64,000 bases of DNA from Rathayibacter sp. VKM Ac-2856 (GTDB lineage Bacteria; Actinomycetota; Actinomycetes; Actinomycetales; Microbacteriaceae): the NCBI RefSeq assembly GCF_013205055.1, contig NZ_JABMLF010000001.1, forward strand, positions 558,001 to 622,000, in the 5' to 3' direction. Of the stretch, positions 32,285 to 41,966 are shown piece after piece. The notes below the pieces were generated by a model. That model was not told where the DNA came from. It saw only the letters and a list, made by a program, of their open reading frames with translations, and did not search any database. Position 1 is the first letter of the stretch. Each line of letters begins with the position of its first letter. A program made the translations under genes and the position numbers.

Positions 32285-33820
32285 CTACGCCGCGCTCACC
32301 GACACTTCCACGACCGCCCACGACAGCGCGGGCAGCTCCAGTGTCACGACCGAACCCTCGACCACCACTCCCGCGAGCGGCACGAGCCCGACGGCGTCCT
32401 GCGCCTCGAGCGTGTTCGCCGTGTGGCGCGTGCCACCCGACGGCACCTCCAGCAGTTCGGCGCGCAGCACCCGGCCGCCCGTGAAGCCGTGCAGCGAGAT
32501 CGAGACGGCCGATGCGTCGTCGAGTCCGCGGTTGGCGAGGAAGAACGCGACGACGCCGCGATCGGCGTCGTAGGTCGCGGCGACGTCCACCTGGTCGGCG
32601 TCGCCGAAGGTTCCCGCGTCGACCTTGTCGGAGGTCACGGCCGTGCGCAGGATCTGCCCCTGCGCGAGCGCCGCCATCCGGGCGAACGGCCAGAAGATCG
32701 TCTGCTTCCAGGCCGGCCCGTTCTCTTCCGAGCGGATCGGCGCGATCACATTGACGAGCTGCGCCTGGTTGGCGATCGAGACGCGATCGCCGTGTCGCAG
32801 CAGGGAGTTGAGCAGGGTGCCGACGACGACGGCGTCGGTCACGCTGTAGGTGTCCTCGATGAGGCGGGGATGCTCTCGCCACGACTGCGAGACGGCGCTC
32901 GGCTGGTCGTCGGTGTCGAGCCCCGACTGGTACCAGACGTTCCACTCATCGAACGAGAGGTTGATGTACTTCTTCGCCTTGCGCTTGGCCCGCACGGCAT
33001 CGCAGGTCGCTACGACCGACTCGATGAAGTAGTCCATGTCGACGGACGAGGCGAGGAACGACGCCGCATCGCCGTCGTGCTCCTGGTAGTAGGCGTGCAT
33101 CGACATGTAGTCGACCTCGTCGTAGGCGTGGGAGAGGACCGTGTGCTCCCACGAGCCGAAGGTCTCCATCCCCGAGTTGGACGATCCGACGGCCACGAGC
33201 TCGATGGACGGGTCCACGAAACGCATCGCCTTGCCCGCCTCCTGGGCGAGTCGGCCGTACTCGTCGGCTGTCTTGTGGCCGATCTGCCACGGGCCGTCGA
33301 GCTCGTTGCCCAGGCACCAGAGCTTGATGTCGAACGGATCCGCGGCGCCGTTGGCGATGCGGCGATCCGACAGCGCCGTGCCGCCAGGGTGATTGGCGTA
33401 CTCGACGAGCTCGCGAGCCGCGTCGACGCCGCGAGTGCCGAGGTTGATGGCCTCCATGATCTCGACGCCGGCCTCCTTCGACCAGTCGACGAACTCGTGC
33501 AGCCCGAAGGCGTTGCTCTCCACCGTGTGCCAGGCGCCGTCGAGGCGGCGGGGACGCTCGGACGCCGGGCCCACACCGTCCTCCCAGTTGTAACCGGAGA
33601 CGAAGTTGCCGCCCGGGTAGCGGACGACGGTGGGGCCGAGCTCCTTGACGAGTTCGAGGACGTCCTGGCGGAAGCCTCGCTCGTCGGCCTGCTCGTGGCC
33701 GGGCTCGTAGATGCCGGTGTAGACGCAGCGTCCCATGTGCTCGACGAACGAGCCGAACAGACGACGCGGCACCGGGCCGATCGTGAAGTCGCGGTCGATG
33801 ACGATGTGTGCCGTGGGCAT
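32285..33820 (-). CDS. Alpha-L-arabinofuranosidase, GH51
   Basis: Retaining glycosidase that releases L-arabinofuranose from arabinoxylan or arabinan oligomers. The 511-residue protein has FGSFVEHMGRCVYTGIYEPG at the N terminus, the acid/base Glu in CLGNELDGPW and the nucleophile Glu in LSFDEWNVWY, followed by the C-terminal beta domain. No signal peptide is seen, so it acts inside the cell on imported oligosaccharides. It is the last gene of an operon with two permeases and a binding lipoprotein (60 bp after the second permease), probably under the LacI regulator at the top. Confidence 0.93.
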   Translation of the reverse strand: MPTAHIVIDRDFTIGPVPRRLFGSFVEHMGRCVYTGIYEPGHEQADERGFRQDVLELVKELGPTVVRYPGGNFVSGYNWEDGVGPASERPRRLDGAWHTVESNAFGLHEFVDWSKEAGVEIMEAINLGTRGVDAARELVEYANHPGGTALSDRRIANGAADPFDIKLWCLGNELDGPWQIGHKTADEYGRLAQEAGKAMRFVDPSIELVAVGSSNSGMETFGSWEHTVLSHAYDEVDYMSMHAYYQEHDGDAASFLASSVDMDYFIESVVATCDAVRAKRKAKKYINLSFDEWNVWYQSGLDTDDQPSAVSQSWREHPRLIEDTYSVTDAVVVGTLLNSLLRHGDRVSIANQAQLVNVIAPIRSEENGPAWKQTIFWPFARMAALAQGQILRTAVTSDKVDAGTFGDADQVDVAATYDADRGVVAFFLANRGLDDASAVSISLHGFTGGRVLRAELLEVPSGGTRHTANTLEAQDAVGLVPLAGVVVEGSVVTLELPALSWAVVEVSVSAA

Positions 33821-33880
33821 GGAGCTCCTGACGTAGGTGTGAAGGAAGAGTGGGTGCCCACCCGGGGGCGGGAGCGGAGG

Positions 33881-34792
33881 TCAGCCCTTGAGGCCCGAAC
33901 CGGTGACGCCTTCGACGATCTGACGCTGGAACGCCAGGTACATGACGATCAGCGGGAGTGCCGCCAGCAGAGCGCCGGCCTGGATGTCCGCGAACCGCTG
34001 ACCGAACGAGCCCTGCACGGTGGCGAGGCCGACCGGGATGGTCATCAGATTCGGGTTCGAGAGCACGAACAGCGGCAGCAGGAGGTTGTTCCACACCCCG
34101 ACGAACGTGAGGATCACGACGGCCGCGATCACGGGGCGCGAGAGCGGCATGATGACCGACCAGTAGATCTTCCACAGGCCGGCACCGTCGATGCGGGCGG
34201 CCTCCTCGAGTTCCTTCGGGATCCCGTCGAAGAACTGCTTGAAGATGAACACCGCGATAGCGGCGGGTACCTGCGGGAAGATCACCGACCAGTAGGTGTT
34301 GAGCAGGTTGAGAGCGCCGAGCTCCTGGAAGATCGGGATGATCAGCACCTGGCCGGGGATCATGATCCCGAACAGGATGAGCAGCAGCACGACGTTGGAG
34401 CCGCGGAACGTCAATCGTGACAGCGCGAAGGCCGCCATCGAGGCGAAGAGGACGGTCAGCACGGCAGTGACGACCGAGGTGATGCCCGAAGCGAGGTACC
34501 AGTTCCAGATGTCGCCCGCTCGGAGGAGCGTGGCGTACGAGTAGAGGGTGGGGTTGAGGTCCTTCATGATCGCCGGGGCACCGAGAGCAGCCACCCCATT
34601 GGCCGTCAAAGACGTCTTGAGCGCGAACAGGCTGGGGATGAGCCAGATGATCGCGAAGACGATGAGCACAGTGGTCGAGACGGTGCTGAAGGTCCGGCTG
34701 CCCGTGCCCACACGGGCCGCGGTCGGCCTGGCCAGGGGTGCCGCACCGGAGATGGGCGATTTCGCGGCACGAGGAGCGTCGGTGATGGCCAT
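33881..34792 (-). CDS. ABC sugar transporter permease (MalG type)
   Basis: Inner-membrane subunit of a carbohydrate ABC importer. The 303-residue protein has six hydrophobic segments and the EAA loop (PKELEEAARIDGAGLWKIYW), by which it contacts the ATPase. The start follows the other permease by 2 bp. The ATPase itself is not in this operon; such systems often share an MsiK-type ATPase encoded elsewhere. The substrate is inferred from the neighbouring GH51 enzyme: arabinose-containing oligosaccharides. Confidence 0.9.
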   Translation of the reverse strand: MAITDAPRAAKSPISGAAPLARPTAARVGTGSRTFSTVSTTVLIVFAIIWLIPSLFALKTSLTANGVAALGAPAIMKDLNPTLYSYATLLRAGDIWNWYLASGITSVVTAVLTVLFASMAAFALSRLTFRGSNVVLLLILFGIMIPGQVLIIPIFQELGALNLLNTYWSVIFPQVPAAIAVFIFKQFFDGIPKELEEAARIDGAGLWKIYWSVIMPLSRPVIAAVVILTFVGVWNNLLLPLFVLSNPNLMTIPVGLATVQGSFGQRFADIQAGALLAALPLIVMYLAFQRQIVEGVTGSGLKG

Positions 34793-34794
34793 GA

Positions 34795-35748
34795 TCAGGC
34801 CGCCTTTCGGGTGGCAGCGCGGTCGATGTACTGACGGATCAGCGCGATGGCGACGATGACGATGAGGAGGAGGACCGATGCGGCGGAGGCCGCGCCCAGG
34901 CGGTTGTCGGTGAAGCCGACGTTCGTGACGAGGGAGAGTGCGACCTGGGTCGAGATGCCGGGGCCGCCGGACGTCATCAGGTAGACCTGATCGAAGATCT
35001 TCAGGGACGCGATGATCTGCAGCAGGATCACGAGCGTCGTGGTGCGGTTCAGCAGCGGCAGCGTGATGAAGCGGATCTGCTGCCAGGGCGTCGCCCCGTC
35101 GATGGCCGCGGCTTCGTACAGCTCACGCGGGATCTCCTGGAGACCGGCGAGATATAGGACGAAGTTGAAGCCGAGGGTCCACCAGACGGTGGCGATCGCG
35201 ATGCCGATCATCGCGGTGCTCGGATCCGCCAGGACGCCGGTCGCGCCGGTGATGCCGAACCAGCCTTGCGCAGTCGCCCACAGTCCCGTGCCCGGCGTGA
35301 AGATGAACAGCCAGATCAGCGAGATGGTCGCTGACGGGAGGATGTAGGGCAGGAAGAACGCGAGGCGGAAGAACCACTGCCCGTGCCGGACCCGGTTGGT
35401 GAGGATCGCGAAGACGAAGGCGATGATCACGAGCGGGGGAACCGTGTACAGCGTGAACTGGAGCGTGTGCCACATCGCGCTCCAGAAGTCGGCGCGCGAG
35501 AGCATCTCGGCGTAGTTCGCGAACCCGGCGAACGAGCCCAGACCCGTTCGCACCGTCGAGGTGTTGAAGAAGCTGGAGACGACCATCCAGACGGCCGGCC
35601 CGAGGAGGAAGGCCAGATAGAACAGTCCGAAGGGAGCGATGAAGAGCCAGGCTCCCCGGCTCTCGCCGCGAGTGCGGCGGGATCCCGTGGTGCCGCTGCT
35701 CGACGTCGATGTCGGGGCGGGGCGGATGAGGGCAGGTGCGGCGGTCAC
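34795..35748 (-). CDS. ABC sugar transporter permease (MalF type)
   Basis: Partner permease of the same importer. GTG 35748 with GGAGG upstream gives 317 residues; an N-terminal Thr/Ser/Arg tail is followed by six spans, with the EAA loop PRELYEAAAIDGATPWQQIR. Sugar_transport family features such as LFIAPFGLFYLAFLLGPAVW at the first span are present. It follows the binding-protein gene by 37 bp. Confidence 0.9.
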   Translation of the reverse strand: MTAAPALIRPAPTSTSSSGTTGSRRTRGESRGAWLFIAPFGLFYLAFLLGPAVWMVVSSFFNTSTVRTGLGSFAGFANYAEMLSRADFWSAMWHTLQFTLYTVPPLVIIAFVFAILTNRVRHGQWFFRLAFFLPYILPSATISLIWLFIFTPGTGLWATAQGWFGITGATGVLADPSTAMIGIAIATVWWTLGFNFVLYLAGLQEIPRELYEAAAIDGATPWQQIRFITLPLLNRTTTLVILLQIIASLKIFDQVYLMTSGGPGISTQVALSLVTNVGFTDNRLGAASAASVLLLIVIVAIALIRQYIDRAATRKAA

Positions 35749-35785
35749 GTCGTTGTACCTCCAGGGGTCAGCGGTCGAGAGCAGG

Positions 35786-37120
35786 TCAGAGGGGGCTGGG
35801 GGTGTTCGTGTAGATCGCGAGCTGATCCTTGATGGCCTTCAAGGCTCCCTCGGGCGACAGCGACAGCTGCTGGACGAGGGCGAGCTGCGCGCCCACGGTG
35901 ACCTCGAACGTCGATCCTGATCCGCCGTACCAGGCCGGGTCGTCGTAGACGGCGTAGTCGGCCGCGGACGAGTAGTCGGCCTGCGGTTCGAGCGCCTTGT
36001 AGTCGGCGCTCTCGAGGGTCGGGAGGTATGCGGGCACATGGCCGCCCATCGCCCACGTCTGGCCCTGGTCGAGCATCGACTTGATGAATCCCATCGCCTG
36101 CAGGCGCTGCTCGGGTGTGCGGTCCTTGCGGGGCAGGACGAAAGTGTGCGAATCGGCCTGCACGGCCGGCCTGTCGAACAGCTGCGGAACCGGCACCATC
36201 CCGAACGTGAGGCCCTCGATCGACTGCGCCGTGGTGATCTCCCACTCCCCCTGGAGGAAGATGCCGGACTGTCCCGTGAACATCGCCGTCTGCGCACCGG
36301 CGTAGTCGAGGCCCGTGTTCAGCCAGCCCTTGTTCACCCAGTCCTGGATCTTCGTGGTCACCTGGAGGAAGGCGTCCTCGTCGACCGAGATCGTCGCTCC
36401 GTTGTCGGAGAGGAACGGCGTCACGCCGTCGATCTGGTTGTAGAGCGTCCAGAACACACGCCAGGGAGTCGCCGTCTCGTTGACGTTCCCGAAGGTGATC
36501 GCTGTGCCGCCGGTGACCTCGGCGATCGCGCCGAGCGCGGATTCGAACGTCTCGAGGCCGGTGAGGTCCTTCAGCTTCCCGTCCGGATCGAGGAGTCCCG
36601 CCTGGCCGCAGACGTCGGAGTTGAAGAACATCACGAGCGGGTGGGTGTCGAGCGGGATCGCGATGGTCGTGCCGTCCGTCTTCTGGGCGTCCCAGGAGGC
36701 CGGATTGAAGTCGGCGGAGGACATGCCGACCGAGGCGAGGTCCTCTTCCGTGATCGGGTCGAGGATCCCGCCGTCGTACAGCGGCTTCGCCCGCGTGAGG
36801 TGCGCGACCGCGACGTCCGGCGGCTTGTTGCCCACGGTGGCGAGCGTCAGTTTGGAGTAGTACGGGTTGCCCCACGCGAAGACGGTGGCCTGGAGCGAGC
36901 CGGGGCCGCCGTTCGCGTCCGCGTAGCCCGCCTGCATCTCCTGCATCCGGACGCCGTCGCCGCCGCCGAAGAGGCTCCAGAAGATGAGCTGCTCGGGGTT
37001 GAGCGGGCTGCCGAAGAGGCCGGCTCCGATCGGACTGCTCGCGCAGCCGGAAAGAGCGAGAGTGCTCGCCGCGGCGAGAGAACCGCCCAGAAACGCCCGT
37101 CGGGTGAACGGTGACACCAT
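35786..37120 (-). CDS. ABC sugar-binding lipoprotein with Tat-type signal
   Basis: Extracellular solute-binding protein (family 1) for the importer. ATG 37120 is chosen because AGGAGG lies 6 bases upstream; 444 residues. The N terminus TRRAFLGGSLAAASTLALSG then Cys combines a twin-arginine motif with a lipobox, so export in folded form and lipid anchoring are likely. The mature part has the SBP_bac_1 pattern (LIFWSLFGGGDG, KPPDVAVAHL, FLQGEWEI). A longer start at 37156 is in frame but unsupported. It is the first structural gene after the palindromic operator at 37207. Confidence 0.9.
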   Translation of the reverse strand: MVSPFTRRAFLGGSLAAASTLALSGCASSPIGAGLFGSPLNPEQLIFWSLFGGGDGVRMQEMQAGYADANGGPGSLQATVFAWGNPYYSKLTLATVGNKPPDVAVAHLTRAKPLYDGGILDPITEEDLASVGMSSADFNPASWDAQKTDGTTIAIPLDTHPLVMFFNSDVCGQAGLLDPDGKLKDLTGLETFESALGAIAEVTGGTAITFGNVNETATPWRVFWTLYNQIDGVTPFLSDNGATISVDEDAFLQVTTKIQDWVNKGWLNTGLDYAGAQTAMFTGQSGIFLQGEWEITTAQSIEGLTFGMVPVPQLFDRPAVQADSHTFVLPRKDRTPEQRLQAMGFIKSMLDQGQTWAMGGHVPAYLPTLESADYKALEPQADYSSAADYAVYDDPAWYGGSGSTFEVTVGAQLALVQQLSLSPEGALKAIKDQLAIYTNTPSPL

Positions 37121-37206
37121 GTCGACCTCCTCGTCGTGTGGTAGCGCCCGTGACAACTGTGCTCGACGGCCCGCGAGCGAGTCGGTCGTAGCGCTTGAAG
37201 AGCAGC

Positions 37207-37232
37207 GTTACATCGTTGTAACGGTGAGTCAA
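37207..37232 (-). promoter_or_regulatory. LacI-type operator and -35 box before the sugar operon
   Basis: GTTACA-TCGT-TGTAAC (37207-37222) is a perfect 6-bp dyad with 4-bp centre, of the kind bound by LacI-family repressors. On the minus strand TTGACT (37232-37227) stands just upstream as -35, so the dyad covers the spacer and -10 region. It lies between the LacI gene and the binding-protein gene and should give repression of the operon. Partial matches (TACAACGA) also occur at 35749 near the permease start. Confidence 0.6.
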
Positions 37233-37259
37233 GGACTTCGTGCGCGTCGCCTCGCAGAA

Positions 37260-38282
37260 TCAGTGCGTCGCTGCTCGGTCCGTCGCGGTGGACGCACGAG
37301 CGATGATCTCGTGCGGGATGAAGATCCTGCGCGGTGGGAGGGATCGGTCGGCGATCCGCTCCGCGAGCACCGACAGCGTCGTCTCGGCGAAGGCGCGCTT
37401 GTCGAAGGACACGGTGGTCAGCGGCGGGGACGCGAAGCGGCCGCCGCGCACGTCGTCGAAGCCGGCGACGGCGATCTGCTCGGGCACCCGGATGTGCCGG
37501 GCGAACAGGATGCTCAGAACTCCGACCGCCATGGAGTCGGTGAAGCAGAAGACGGCGTCCATCTCGACCCCCGCGTCGAGCGCGCGGGCGAACGCCTCGC
37601 CGGCCGCGCTCGGAACCCAGTCCTCCGTCACGATCTCGAGGGCCGGATCGTTCGGCACACCCGCGGCCGCCAGGGCCTCGCGGTAGCCCTTCGTCCTCGC
37701 TCGCGCCGACGCCCGATCGGAGTCGGGGCCGTCCGTCCCGACGACCGCGATGCGCCGATGGCCGCGCGCGAGGAGGTGCTCGGTCATCTCCCGAGCGGCG
37801 GCGACGCTGTCGACGGCGACCCTGTCGACGAGATCCTGCTCCACCTCGCCGATCACGACGATCGGCGGCAGCTCGGCGGTACCGACGATGGCGCTCAGCT
37901 TGAGGCTGACCGGATTGAGGACGAGGCCGTCGATGAGGTGCTCGCGCGCCCGCGAGAGCAGTTCCCCTTCGCGGTCGGGTCGCCTGCCGGTCTGCTCCAT
38001 CTGGATCGACCACCCGCGCTCATGGGCGGCCTCCACGAAGGTGTCGAGCATCGCGGCGGAGTACTCGGTGGTGAGGTCGGGGAACGCGAGGGCGATCGCA
38101 CCGGAGCGGCCGTTGCGGAGCCCCCGCGCGCTGAGGTTGGGCACGTAGTGGAGCTCGGCGATGGCGGCCTCGACGCGCTCCCGGGTGTCGGGCCTCACGA
38201 ACACGACGCCGTTGATGACGTTCGAGACGGTCTTCGGGCTCACCCCGGCACGAGTGGCGACATCCCGGACGGTTGCTCGCAT
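37260..38282 (-). CDS. LacI family transcriptional regulator
   Basis: Sugar-responsive repressor. The 340-residue protein starts MRATVRDVATRAGVSPKTVS, a standard LacI helix-turn-helix, followed by the hinge helix (NLSARGLRNGRSGAI) and a periplasmic-binding-protein-like sensor with VAVDSVAAAREM, VFCFTDSMAVGVL and AGFDDVRGGRF. It is in the same direction as and just upstream of the sugar operon, separated by the operator. The likely ligand is arabinose or an arabino-oligosaccharide, inferred from context. Confidence 0.92.
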   Translation of the reverse strand: MRATVRDVATRAGVSPKTVSNVINGVVFVRPDTRERVEAAIAELHYVPNLSARGLRNGRSGAIALAFPDLTTEYSAAMLDTFVEAAHERGWSIQMEQTGRRPDREGELLSRAREHLIDGLVLNPVSLKLSAIVGTAELPPIVVIGEVEQDLVDRVAVDSVAAAREMTEHLLARGHRRIAVVGTDGPDSDRASARARTKGYREALAAAGVPNDPALEIVTEDWVPSAAGEAFARALDAGVEMDAVFCFTDSMAVGVLSILFARHIRVPEQIAVAGFDDVRGGRFASPPLTTVSFDKRAFAETTLSVLAERIADRSLPPRRIFIPHEIIARASTATDRAATH

Positions 38283-38350
38283 GCGGCCCAGAGTAGCGCG
38301 GCGCTCAGCCCGGGCTGAGCTCCGCGTGCTCGCAGACCGCGCACGGCTCG

Positions 38351-41300
38351 TCAGACCGCCGGGGCCTCCACGCGCTGGCCGACCACGGCCGACACGCCGT
38401 CCTGCCGCATCGAGACGCCGTAGAGGGCGTCCGCGATCTCCATCGTGCGCTTCTGGTGGGTGATCACGATCAGCTGGCTGGAGGTCCGGAGGTCCTGGAA
38501 GATGCTCAGCAGGCGGCCGAGGTTGGCGTCGTCGAGCGCCGCCTCCACCTCGTCCATGATGTAGAACGGGCTCGGCCGCGACTTGAAGATCGCGACCATG
38601 AAGGCCACCGCGGCGAGGGAGCGCTCACCGCCCGAGAGCAGCGACAGCCGCTCGATCTTCTTGCCGGCCGGCCGCACCGCGACCTCGATGCCGGTGGTGA
38701 GCAGGTTCTCCGGGTCGGTGAGGCGGATGCTGCCCGTGCCGCCGGGGAAGAGCACGGGGAAGACGTCCGCGAAGGCGGCCTGGGTGTCGTCGAAGGCCGA
38801 GGCGAAGACGGTCTGCATCGTCTCGTCGAGCTCCTCGATGATCGTCAGCAGGTCGCGCCGCGTGTTGGTGAGGTCGGTCAGCTGCTCGGTGAGGAAGACG
38901 TGGCGCTGCTCGAGCGCCGCGAACTCCTCGAGGGCGAGCGGGTTCACCCGGCCGAGCTGGCCGAGCTGCTTCTCCGCCTTCTCCAGCCGGCGGCGCTGCT
39001 CGTCACGGACGAAGGGGCGCGCGGGTGCCTCGGCGTCGCTCTCGTCCGGCACCGGGACCTCGGGGCCGTACTCGGCGACCAGCACGTCCTCGACCAGGCC
39101 GAGCTCGGAGCCTGCGCGCTCGAGCAGGCCGGTGAGCTGCAGGCGCTTCTCGTAGATCTGCAGCTCGAGGCCGTGCACGCTCTCGGTGACGCTCTGCAGG
39201 CGGTCGCGGAGCACCGACTCCTCGCGCCGCAGCGCCTGGAGCTCCTCGTTCTGCTGCGAGCGGGCGGTCTCGGCCCGGAGCAGCTCGGCGCGCGACTGCT
39301 GCACCGAGCGGTCGACGGAGGCGAGCACCGCGGGGATCGCTCCGGTGACGTCGGCCGCGGCGTCGTGCTGGCGCCGGCGGATGACCGCGCGGCGGGCGGC
39401 TTCGTCGGCGGCGGCGCGGTCAACGGCGAGCTGGCGGTCGAGCGACTCCCCGCGGGACTGCTCGGCCCGGACGCGCTCCTTCGCGGTCTCGACGCCCAGG
39501 CGCGCCTCGATCTCGCGCTCGCGGGCCGCGTCGACCTCCCGCTGGAGGCCGTCGCGGGCGCTCGCGTCGAGGACCGGCCGGGGGCGCGCGCGAGCGGCGT
39601 CGAGCTCGGTCTTCGCCGTCCGCGCGGCGGTCTCGGCGTCGCCGACCCGCTCGGTCGCGATGGTGAGGGCCTTCTCTCCGCGGCCGAGCTCGGCCGTGGC
39701 GCCCTCGAGCTGGGCGCGCACCCGGCCGAGGCGCTCGGTGTGCGCGGCGCGGGCGGCGTCGTGCTCGCGGAGGGCGGCGAGGGCGAGGCGCGACTGCTCC
39801 TTCGCGGCGCGCAGGGCGCCGGTCTGCTCGGCGAGGTCGAAGCGGAGGCGGTCGATCCGGCCCTCGATCTCCTCCAGGCGGCTCGCGGCGGCGTCGCGCT
39901 CGGAGACCAGCTCGAGCCGGCTGCGCTGGCCGCCCGCTCCCCCGCTGAGCACGGCGTCCGAGACCGAGGCGCCGTCGCGGGTGACGACGGTGACGGGGTG
40001 CTCGCCGCCGGCGAGGGCGGGCCAGAGCCGCCGCGCGGTGTCGAGGTCGTCGACGACGACGACCTGCTCGAGGAGGGCGAGGACGCCGTCGGGACCGGTG
40101 ACCAGGTCGCCGGCGCGGATCGCCCCCTCCGGCACCTCGATCGCGAGGGCGGGACGGGCGGCGTCGCCGATCAGCAGCTCGACCCGGCCGAGCTCGCGGC
40201 GGATCGCCTCGTCGAGTGCGGCCTCGGCGTGCGACGGGGAGTCGGCGAGCACGGCGTCGGCGGCCGCTCCGAGCGCCGCCGCGACGGCCGCCTCGTAGCC
40301 GGCGCGGACCTGGATCCGCTCGGCGACCCGGCCGCGGATGCCGTCGAGGCGGGTGGCGATCAGCTCGGCGGAGCCGTCGGAGACGTCGAGGGCGAGCGAG
40401 AGCGCGCTGCGGCGGGCGGCGAGGCCGTCGCGCTCGCGCTCGAGCGCGTGCAGCTCCTCCCGCAGTCGCTCGATCTCGCCCTCGGCCTCGAACACCGCGG
40501 ACTGGGCGAGCTCGTAGCCCTCGTCGAGGGTGCCGTCGGTGCCGCCGCCCGCCTCGCCGATCTCGTCCTCCAGCGCGTCCAGCTGGCGCTGGGCGGCCTC
40601 GCGGCGCTGCACGGCGGAGTCCAGAGTGTTCTGCGCGCGGAGGACCTCGCCGCGGACCGCCGCGAGACGGGAGGCGGCGGTGTCGGCCTGCCCGGTGAGC
40701 TTGGACAGCTCGAGGTCGTACCGCGAGACCAGCGCCGACTGCGCCGCGATCTCCTCGTCGACCGCGTCCAGGGCGGCGCGAGCCTGCACCGTCGCCCGCT
40801 GCGAGTCGGTCCACGCGGTCTCGGCGTCGAGGACGGCCGTGCGCAGGCGCTCGAGTTCGGCGCGCGCCTCCTCGACCATCGGCGCGGTGACGCGGGGCTG
40901 CACGGCGGGCTGCTCCGACTCCGCCTCGAGCAGGGCGAGGCGCTGCCCGGCGAGCGCCGCGAGATTCCGCAGCCGCTCCTGCACCGATTCGAGCTCGAAC
41001 GTGGTGCGCCGCGCGTCGTCGACGGCGTCGCCGACCATCTCGGACTCGATCCGCGCGGTGCGCAGCGTGCTCTGCTCGAGGCGCTCCTGGAGCACGACCC
41101 GCTCGCTGTGCCGCTCGCTCTCGGTCCGCGCGAAGCCGTCGAGCGCGGTGCGGAGGGTGACGACGTCGTCGGCGAGCAGGCGGGCCCGCGCGTCGCGGAC
41201 GACCGCGGCGATGGTCTGCGCCTGCCGGGCGACCTCCGCCTGGCGGCCGAGCGGCTTGAGCTGGCGGCGGATCTCGCCGGCCAGGTCGGAGAGGCGGGTG

Positions 41301-41863
41301 AGGTTGGCCTGCATCGCGTCGAGCTTGCGGAGGGTCTTCTCCTTGCGGCGGCGGTGCTTGAGGATGCCGGCTGCCTCCTCGATGAAGCCGCGCCGCTCCT
41401 CCGGGGTCGCGTGCAGGACGGCGTCGAGCTGGCCCTGGCCGACGATGACGTGCATCTCGCGACCGAGACCGGAGTCGCTCAGCAGTTCCTGCACATCGAG
41501 CAGGCGGCAGGCGCGGCCGTTGATCGCGTACTCGCTGCCGCCGTTGCGGAAGAGGGTCCGCTTGATCGTCACCTCGGTGTACTCGATCGGCAGGGCGCCG
41601 TCGGTGTTGTCGATGGTGAGCGCGACCTCCGCGCGGCCGAGCGGGCCGCGGGTGGAGGTGCCCGCGAAGATGACGTCCTCCATCTTGCCGCCGCGGAGGG
41701 TCTTCGCCCCCTGCTCCCCCATCACCCAGGCGAGCGCGTCGACGACGTTGCTCTTGCCCGAGCCGTTGGGCCCGACCACGCAGGTGACCCCGGGCTCGAA
41801 GGCGAACGTGGTCGGCTGCGCGAAGGACTTGAACCCCTTGAGGGTCAGGCTCTTCAGGTACAC
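38351..41863 (-). CDS. smc: Chromosome segregation protein SMC
   Basis: ATPase of the SMC-ScpAB condensin. The GTG at 41863 (MYLKSLTLKGFKSFAQP) gives 1170 residues. Head motifs: Walker A VGPNGSGKSNVVDAL near 32-44, signature LLSGGERSLAAVAF and Walker B FYIMDEVEAALDD near the C terminus. Between them are two long coiled-coil arms (very rich in Arg, Glu, Ala, Leu) around a hinge at roughly 500-660 (GIRGRVAERIQVRAGYEAAV). Upstream in-frame sequence to 42241 overlaps the divergent GNAT gene and was rejected. Confidence 0.96.
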   Translation of the reverse strand: MYLKSLTLKGFKSFAQPTTFAFEPGVTCVVGPNGSGKSNVVDALAWVMGEQGAKTLRGGKMEDVIFAGTSTRGPLGRAEVALTIDNTDGALPIEYTEVTIKRTLFRNGGSEYAINGRACRLLDVQELLSDSGLGREMHVIVGQGQLDAVLHATPEERRGFIEEAAGILKHRRRKEKTLRKLDAMQANLTRLSDLAGEIRRQLKPLGRQAEVARQAQTIAAVVRDARARLLADDVVTLRTALDGFARTESERHSERVVLQERLEQSTLRTARIESEMVGDAVDDARRTTFELESVQERLRNLAALAGQRLALLEAESEQPAVQPRVTAPMVEEARAELERLRTAVLDAETAWTDSQRATVQARAALDAVDEEIAAQSALVSRYDLELSKLTGQADTAASRLAAVRGEVLRAQNTLDSAVQRREAAQRQLDALEDEIGEAGGGTDGTLDEGYELAQSAVFEAEGEIERLREELHALERERDGLAARRSALSLALDVSDGSAELIATRLDGIRGRVAERIQVRAGYEAAVAAALGAAADAVLADSPSHAEAALDEAIRRELGRVELLIGDAARPALAIEVPEGAIRAGDLVTGPDGVLALLEQVVVVDDLDTARRLWPALAGGEHPVTVVTRDGASVSDAVLSGGAGGQRSRLELVSERDAAASRLEEIEGRIDRLRFDLAEQTGALRAAKEQSRLALAALREHDAARAAHTERLGRVRAQLEGATAELGRGEKALTIATERVGDAETAARTAKTELDAARARPRPVLDASARDGLQREVDAAREREIEARLGVETAKERVRAEQSRGESLDRQLAVDRAAADEAARRAVIRRRQHDAAADVTGAIPAVLASVDRSVQQSRAELLRAETARSQQNEELQALRREESVLRDRLQSVTESVHGLELQIYEKRLQLTGLLERAGSELGLVEDVLVAEYGPEVPVPDESDAEAPARPFVRDEQRRRLEKAEKQLGQLGRVNPLALEEFAALEQRHVFLTEQLTDLTNTRRDLLTIIEELDETMQTVFASAFDDTQAAFADVFPVLFPGGTGSIRLTDPENLLTTGIEVAVRPAGKKIERLSLLSGGERSLAAVAFMVAIFKSRPSPFYIMDEVEAALDDANLGRLLSIFQDLRTSSQLIVITHQKRTMEIADALYGVSMRQDGVSAVVGQRVEAPAV

Positions 41864-41966
41864 CCGGCCGCCTCGCTCCGCTCGAAAACGCTCCCTACGG
41901 TACTCGACGGCCTGCTCCGCGCCGCGGAACCGCGCGGTGCGGCCCTGCGGCGTGCACACTGGGGAG

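Noticed and set aside
31340-34420. A 1026-residue open frame antisense to ftsY and the arabinofuranosidase
   Set aside because: Lacks any family resemblance and is rich in Arg/Asp/His/Val. In this base composition long antisense frames arise by chance, and the genes on the other strand are clear.
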